From NCBI GenBank assembly GCA_041547565.1, contig JBFEUI010000104.1, positions 1 through 9,662 of the forward strand: a stretch of DNA of 9,662 nucleotides, given 5' to 3'. Under the pieces are notes generated by a model that saw nothing but the letters and a program-made list of their open reading frames with translations, searched no databases and was not told where the DNA came from. How positions within the stretch are numbered: the stretch's first letter is position 1; every line of letters starts with the position of its first letter. Source of the stretch: JBFEUI01 sp041547565 (GTDB lineage: Bacteria; Pseudomonadota; Gammaproteobacteria; Thiohalomonadales; Thiohalomonadaceae). Shown here piece after piece: positions 7,004 to 9,662 of this stretch. A program made the translations under genes and the position numbers.

Positions 7004-7798
7004 ATGCCAGCGACAACCCTTGCCACACTGCACAAGATGAAGCAGGCGGGTGAAAAGTTCACCTGCCTGACCGCCTACGATGCCAGTTTTGCCACCCTGC
7101 TGGACGAGGCCGGTGTCGAGGTGCTGCTGGTGGGGGATTCGCTCGGCATGGTGGTGCAGGGACAGGCGACCACCATCCCCGTCAGTGTTGATGAGATGGT
7201 CTATCACACGGCCAATGTCTGTCGCGGGAACCGCAATGCGCTGGTGATGACCGATATGCCCTTTATGAGCGATGCGACACCTGAACAGGCCTTGAACTCC
7301 GCGGCTCGCCTGATGAAGGAGGGCGGGGCCCACATGGTCAAGCTCGAGGGCGGGTCGGTGATCCTCGATACCGTCCGGCGCCTGGCCGACAAAGGGGTGC
7401 CGGTCTGTGCCCATCTGGGTTTGCTGCCGCAATCGGTGCACAAGCTGGGGGGCTACCGCGTGCAGGGCAGGGATGAGTCTGCCGCCATCGCCATGCTGGA
7501 GGATGCCGTTGCCCTGGAGAAGGCGGGCGCCGATATCCTGCTGCTGGAGTGCGTGCCGCGCAAGCTGGCGTGCGAAATCAGCAAAAACGTGAGCGTACCT
7601 GTCATCGGTATCGGTGCCGGATCCGACTGTGACGGCCAGGTACTGGTGTTGTACGACATGCTGGGGATCACGCCGGGAAAACGCCCGAGCTTCTCCAGGG
7701 ACTTTCTGGCCGAGGGCGGTTCCATTGAAGCGGCGGTGAGGGCCTATATCGATGCGGTTAAGGGCGGTAGCTTCCCGGCCGAGGAGCACTGCTTTTAG
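7004..7798 (+). CDS. panB: 3-methyl-2-oxobutanoate hydroxymethyltransferase
   Basis: First step of pantoate synthesis: transfers a hydroxymethyl group from 5,10-methylene-tetrahydrofolate to alpha-ketoisovalerate, giving ketopantoate. The 264 residues equal the E. coli length. The TIM-barrel active site is complete: metal ligands Asp45 (LLVGDSLG), Asp84 (VMTDMPF) and Glu115 (MVKLEGG), His137 (CAHLGLLPQ), and catalytic Glu182 (LLLECVP). VIGIGAG and DMLG near the C-terminus are also typical. GAGAG at 6995-6999 precedes the ATG by 4 bases, somewhat close, and the gene starts 20 bases after the kinase stop. Usually panC follows directly; here a 273-base repeat-bearing gap intervenes. The panE or ilvC activity that reduces ketopantoate is not encoded in this window. 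Confidence 0.98.
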   Translation: MPATTLATLHKMKQAGEKFTCLTAYDASFATLLDEAGVEVLLVGDSLGMVVQGQATTIPVSVDEMVYHTANVCRGNRNALVMTDMPFMSDATPEQALNSAARLMKEGGAHMVKLEGGSVILDTVRRLADKGVPVCAHLGLLPQSVHKLGGYRVQGRDESAAIAMLEDAVALEKAGADILLLECVPRKLACEISKNVSVPVIGIGAGSDCDGQVLVLYDMLGITPGKRPSFSRDFLAEGGSIEAAVRAYIDAVKGGSFPAEEHCF

Positions 7799-7801
7799 GT
7801 C

Positions 7802-7822
7802 GTGAAACGTGAAAGGTGAAAC
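7802..7822 (+). repeat. three tandem heptamers GTGAAAS
   Basis: GTGAAAC, GTGAAAG and GTGAAAC follow one another without a gap, beginning 3 bases after the panB stop codon. The unit is related to the GTGARGN heptamers at 7916-7943 and, in reverse complement, to the TTCACCC array at 7980-8025. Confidence 0.8.
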
Positions 7823-7830
7823 GAATCTAG

Positions 7831-7880
7831 GGCGCCCCATGGGCGCCGAACCGACATCTGAATGGCGGGCACGGCCCGCC
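7831..7880. repeat. pair of GC-rich perfect palindromes
   Basis: GGCGCCC (7831-7837) and GGGCGCC (7841-7847) form a 7-bp stem with loop CAT. GGCGGGC (7864-7870) and GCCCGCC (7874-7880) form another with loop ACG. A short palindrome ATGGCCAT follows at 7883-7890. There are no T tracts, so they are not intrinsic terminators. Size, GC content and position just after a gene resemble REP-like extragenic palindromes, but no second copy of either is present in the window to prove repetition. Confidence 0.45.
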
Positions 7881-7915
7881 CTATGGCCATGTTATTTGTT
7901 GCTTCTGAATTGAGC

Positions 7916-7943
7916 GTGAAGAGTGAGGCGTGAGGTGTGAAGA
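7916..7943 (+). repeat. four degenerate tandem heptamers GTGARGN
   Basis: GTGAAGA, GTGAGGC, GTGAGGT and GTGAAGA are contiguous and in register, and a further GTGAACA sits at 7954-7960. They share the unit of the GTGAAAS array at 7802-7822 and are the inverted counterpart of the downstream TTCACCC array. Confidence 0.7.
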
Positions 7944-7947
7944 GAGG

Positions 7948-7975
7948 TTGACAGTGAACATTTGCGTGTAACAAT
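7948..7975 (+). promoter_or_regulatory. candidate upstream promoter for panC
   Basis: A perfect TTGACA (7948-7953) is followed after 16 bases by AACAAT (7970-7975, 4 of 6). Transcription would start near 7982, so the CCCTTCA array would lie in the mRNA leader. A second -10 candidate is listed separately. Confidence 0.35.
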
Positions 7976-7979
7976 CGTG

Positions 7980-8025
7980 TTCACCCTTCACCCTTCACCC
8001 TTCACCCTTCACCCTTCACCCTTCA
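7980..8025 (-). repeat. heptanucleotide tandem repeat, 6.6 copies of TTCACCC
   Basis: Six perfect TTCACCC units plus a trailing TTCA occupy 46 bases without any mismatch. On the minus strand this reads as repeated GGGTGAA, giving six GGG runs spaced by TGAA, which satisfies the standard G-quadruplex pattern (four G3 runs with loops of up to 7). It ends 7 bases before a perfect TATAAT at 8033-8038 and 46 bases before the panC ATG. The absence of any divergence contrasts with the decayed heptamers at 7916-7943 and suggests recent expansion by slippage. Confidence 0.95.
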
Positions 8026-8032
8026 ATTCCTT

Positions 8033-8038
8033 TATAAT
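8033..8038 (+). promoter_or_regulatory. perfect -10 box upstream of panC
   Basis: TATAAT is 33 bases before the panC ATG. The -35 would have to fall inside the heptamer array: TTCACC at 8008-8013 matches 4 of 6 but with a 19-base spacer, longer than optimal. Start of transcription would be near 8045. Either this box or the 7948-7975 pair may drive panC. Confidence 0.45.
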
Positions 8039-8071
8039 CCCTACACTGTTCATAACTGCCTTCCTGAATGT

Positions 8072-8917
8072 ATGGAGACTTTTACTTCCATTGCCGGTGT
8101 GCGCCGCCGTGTTCGTGAATGGCGAAATAATGGTGAGCGCATCGCCTTTGTTCCGACCATGGGCAACCTGCACCCGGGGCACCTGAGCCTTGTCGAGCGG
8201 GCGAAGGCGCTGGCCGACCGGGTGGTTGCCAGCATCTTTGTCAACCCGCTGCAGTTTGGCGCCAACGAGGACCTGGATGCCTACCCCCATACACCGGAAG
8301 AGGATAGCCGCCAGCTGACCGAACATGGGGTGGATTTGCTGTTTCACCCGCAGGAGAAGGAGATGTACCCCAACGGCCGTGAGGCGGTGACCTGGGTCGA
8401 GGTCCCCGGCATCTCCGAGATCCTGTGTGGTGCCTCACGCCCGGGCCACTTCCGCGGCGTGGCCACGGTGGTGGCCAAACTGTTTAATATCGTCCAGCCG
8501 GATGTGGCGGTTTTCGGGGAGAAGGATTTCCAGCAGTTGGCGGTGCTGCGCCGCATGGTCAGCGATCTGTGCATGCCGGTTGAGCTGGCGGGTGTACCCA
8601 CCGTGCGTGAGTCTGACGGCCTGGCGATGAGTTCGCGCAACGGCTATCTGACGACCGAACAGCGGTCGTTGGCCCCCTCCCTGTACCGGACGCTGCAGGC
8701 GGTCGGCGAGCAGCTTCGTGCCGGCCGCAGCGATTACCCCACTCTGGAGCGTGAGGCGAACGCGCAACTGGCCAGCCAGGGCTTTCGACCGGACTACCTG
8801 ACAATACGCCGTACCGACCTGAGTGTTCCGGCGGCCGGTGACTGCGAACTGGTGATCCTGGTTGCCGCCCATCTGGGCAAGGCGCGTCTGATAGATAACC
8901 TGTTGATTAGTTTATAA
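8072..8917 (+). CDS. panC: pantothenate synthetase (pantoate--beta-alanine ligase)
   Basis: Joins pantoate and beta-alanine with ATP through a pantoyl-adenylate to give pantothenate, the CoA precursor. The 281 residues (E. coli: 283) contain FVPTMGNLHPGH with the HxGH nucleotide-binding motif at 34-37, FVNPLQFGANEDLDAYP, GHFRGVATVVAKLFNIV, GEKDFQQL from residue 149, and the KMSKS-equivalent MSSRN at 186-190. The start at 8072 gives METFTSIAGVRR, matching the family N-terminus; the ATG at 8068 is out of frame and could at most open a minor competing reading frame. No strong Shine-Dalgarno is visible (only purines overlapping the start). It takes its beta-alanine from PanD encoded next and its pantoate from PanB encoded before. 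Confidence 0.98.
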   Translation: METFTSIAGVRRRVREWRNNGERIAFVPTMGNLHPGHLSLVERAKALADRVVASIFVNPLQFGANEDLDAYPHTPEEDSRQLTEHGVDLLFHPQEKEMYPNGREAVTWVEVPGISEILCGASRPGHFRGVATVVAKLFNIVQPDVAVFGEKDFQQLAVLRRMVSDLCMPVELAGVPTVRESDGLAMSSRNGYLTTEQRSLAPSLYRTLQAVGEQLRAGRSDYPTLEREANAQLASQGFRPDYLTIRRTDLSVPAAGDCELVILVAAHLGKARLIDNLLISL

Positions 8918-8944
8918 AATTGAAGTGCGATTCAGGCATTACCA

Positions 8945-8973
8945 TTGATTAGCGTGGCCGGAAGCCTCATAAT
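8945..8973 (+). promoter_or_regulatory. candidate promoter for panD
   Basis: TTGATT (8945-8950, 4 of 6) and CATAAT (8968-8973, 5 of 6) are separated by an optimal 17 bases. Transcription would begin near 8980, about 30 bases before the panD ATG and upstream of its Shine-Dalgarno. It would let panD be expressed apart from panB-panC, though read-through from panC is also possible since no terminator lies between. Confidence 0.5.
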
Positions 8974-8993
8974 TAGCGTTTAGTCTTAACCCT

Positions 8994-9001
8994 GAGGAAG
9001 G
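8994..9001 (+). promoter_or_regulatory. panD ribosome binding site
   Basis: GAGGAAGG ends 9 bases before the panD ATG. It is the clearest Shine-Dalgarno of any plus-strand gene in the window and fixes the start at 9011 rather than the in-frame ATG four codons later. Confidence 0.7.
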
Positions 9002-9010
9002 CGCCGATAC

Positions 9011-9391
9011 ATGCTTAGCACCATGTTGAAATGCAAGCTGCACCGCGCACGTGTCACCCACTCCGAGCTGGAATATGAAGGTTCCTGCGCCATCGACGGC
9101 AAGTTGCTGGAGCTGTCGGGGATACGCGAGTACGAGCAGATTGAGATCTACAACGTCACCAATGGTGAGCGATTCACCACCTATGCCATTCGTGCCGAGG
9201 ACAATTCAGGTGTAATCTCAGTCAACGGCGCTGCCGCCCACAAGGCCAATCCAGGCGATATTGTGATTATCTGTGCCTACGTCGGCCTGAACCAGCAGGA
9301 ACTGCTCAGCTACAAACCCACGCTTGTCTACCTCGATGAGAACAATGAAGTGACCCGCTGCAGTAATGCAATCCCCGTACAGGTCGCCTGA
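9011..9391 (+). CDS. panD: aspartate 1-decarboxylase (pyruvoyl-dependent), proenzyme
   Basis: Decarboxylates L-aspartate to beta-alanine for pantothenate synthesis. It is made as an inactive chain that cleaves itself between Gly24 and Ser25, turning Ser25 into the pyruvoyl cofactor; the site YEGSC (22-26) is intact. Other active-site residues of the E. coli enzyme are present: Lys9, Arg54 and Tyr58. NGAAAHKANPGDIVIICAY is typical. The 126 residues equal the E. coli length. The gene has a strong ribosome binding site and its own candidate promoter 93 bases after panC, and ends before a strong terminator, so it closes the pan cluster. Whether a PanZ/PanM maturation partner is needed cannot be judged here. 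Confidence 0.98.
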   Translation: MLSTMLKCKLHRARVTHSELEYEGSCAIDGKLLELSGIREYEQIEIYNVTNGERFTTYAIRAEDNSGVISVNGAAAHKANPGDIVIICAYVGLNQQELLSYKPTLVYLDENNEVTRCSNAIPVQVA

Positions 9392-9419
9392 ACGCACCAT
9401 TGTAGTTCACTGATAAGGA

Positions 9420-9447
9420 CGCCCGGTTCAAAACCGGGCGTTTTTTT
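9420..9447 (+). terminator. strong intrinsic terminator after panD
   Basis: CGCCCGGTT (9420-9428) pairs perfectly with AACCGGGCG (9432-9440) around a minimal loop CAA, and seven T residues follow (9441-9447). It lies 28 bases after the panD stop and marks the end of the kinase-panBCD unit. The flanking repeat array begins directly at its last T. Confidence 0.93.
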
Positions 9448-9662
9448 ATGTACAGGAGGTACGGTATGTCGCGGGAGGCAGGACGCCGGGAGCGACGAAT
9501 GTACAGGAGGTACGGGCAGAAAATTGCTCCTCGGCTGCATGCTCCCGGCGCAGCTCTAACACCTGCGTCAAGCAGGTGTGCATTTTCTACACTCCCGCCA
9601 TCCATGGCGGTCGTATGTCGCGTGAGGCACGACTCCAGGGATGGAGGCGCTAGAGCGAAGCA
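9448..9662. repeat. interspersed repeat array after panD, runs off the window
   Basis: Two exact 17-base copies of ATGTACAGGAGGTACGG lie at 9448-9464 and 9499-9515. A second unit, TATGTCGCGGGAGGCAGGAC (9465-9484), recurs at 9614-9633 with 18 of 20 identical. Dyads are dense: CGCCGGGAGC (9484-9493) with GCTCCCGGCG (9541-9550); ACACCTGC (9559-9566) with GCAGGTGT (9572-9579); CCGCCAT (9595-9601) with ATGGCGG (9604-9610). The frame from 9448 stays open to the window edge, but the 20-base copies are 149 bases apart, not a multiple of three, so conservation acts on DNA or RNA rather than on a protein. No known gene is seen. Family-wide copy number is unknown from this window. Confidence 0.75.

Noticed and set aside
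6956..7840. A 294-codon minus-strand frame across panB
   Set aside because: It is a shadow frame; panB active-site residues are all intact on the plus strand.
7980..8025. Heptamer array considered as a CRISPR or a telomere-like repeat
   Set aside because: There are no spacers between units, and the array is internal to a housekeeping gene cluster.
7962..8186. Plus-strand frame with HPSPFTL-type peptide repeats across the TTCACCC array
   Set aside because: The peptide repeat is just the translation of the heptamer (7 bases, so the peptide repeats every 7 codons), and the frame overlaps panC out of register.

Overview
The window carries a conserved gammaproteobacterial housekeeping region. 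Gene order, protein sequences and the high GC content of the genes fit a non-enteric gammaproteobacterium. pcnB-folK-panB-panC-panD is the order I recall from Pseudomonas, and xseB-ispA-dxs is the order in E. coli. Genus cannot be set from this sequence alone.

Left block (1-2950, minus strand): xseB, ispA and a dxs cut by the window edge. They read toward position 1. XseB is the small subunit of exonuclease VII. IspA condenses the C5 units whose synthesis Dxs starts, so two of the three genes serve isoprenoid synthesis. A candidate promoter and a clear ribosome binding site lie before xseB. The ispA-dxs gap holds a hairpin and a weaker promoter candidate.

Middle block (3111-5865, plus strand, divergent from the left block): a signal-peptide-bearing, probable outer-membrane beta-barrel protein of unknown role, then pcnB (poly(A) polymerase I) and folK (HPPK, folate synthesis). 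A structured 470-base non-coding stretch follows, ending in a strong intrinsic terminator.

Right block (6339-9391, plus strand): a deoxynucleoside kinase, then panB, panC and panD, the enzymes that make pantothenate for CoA except ketopantoate reductase. FolK feeds the folate pool from which PanB takes its one-carbon unit, and PanD supplies the beta-alanine that PanC joins to pantoate. A 273-base gap between panB and panC is unusual. It contains three blocks of related 7-base tandem repeats, one of them inverted relative to the others and G-quadruplex-prone on the minus strand, plus two GC-rich palindromes and promoter-like boxes. panD has its own promoter candidate and ends at a strong terminator.

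Tail (9448-9662): a non-coding-looking interspersed repeat array with perfect Shine-Dalgarno-like cores and several hairpins, running off the window.

The coding content is ordinary. The items worth a second look are the non-coding blocks (5866-6144, 7799-8071, 9448-9662), the kinase inserted between folK and panB, the uncharacterised barrel protein, and a possibly leaderless pcnB. I found no CRISPR array, insertion sequence, RNA gene, phage gene or defence system.
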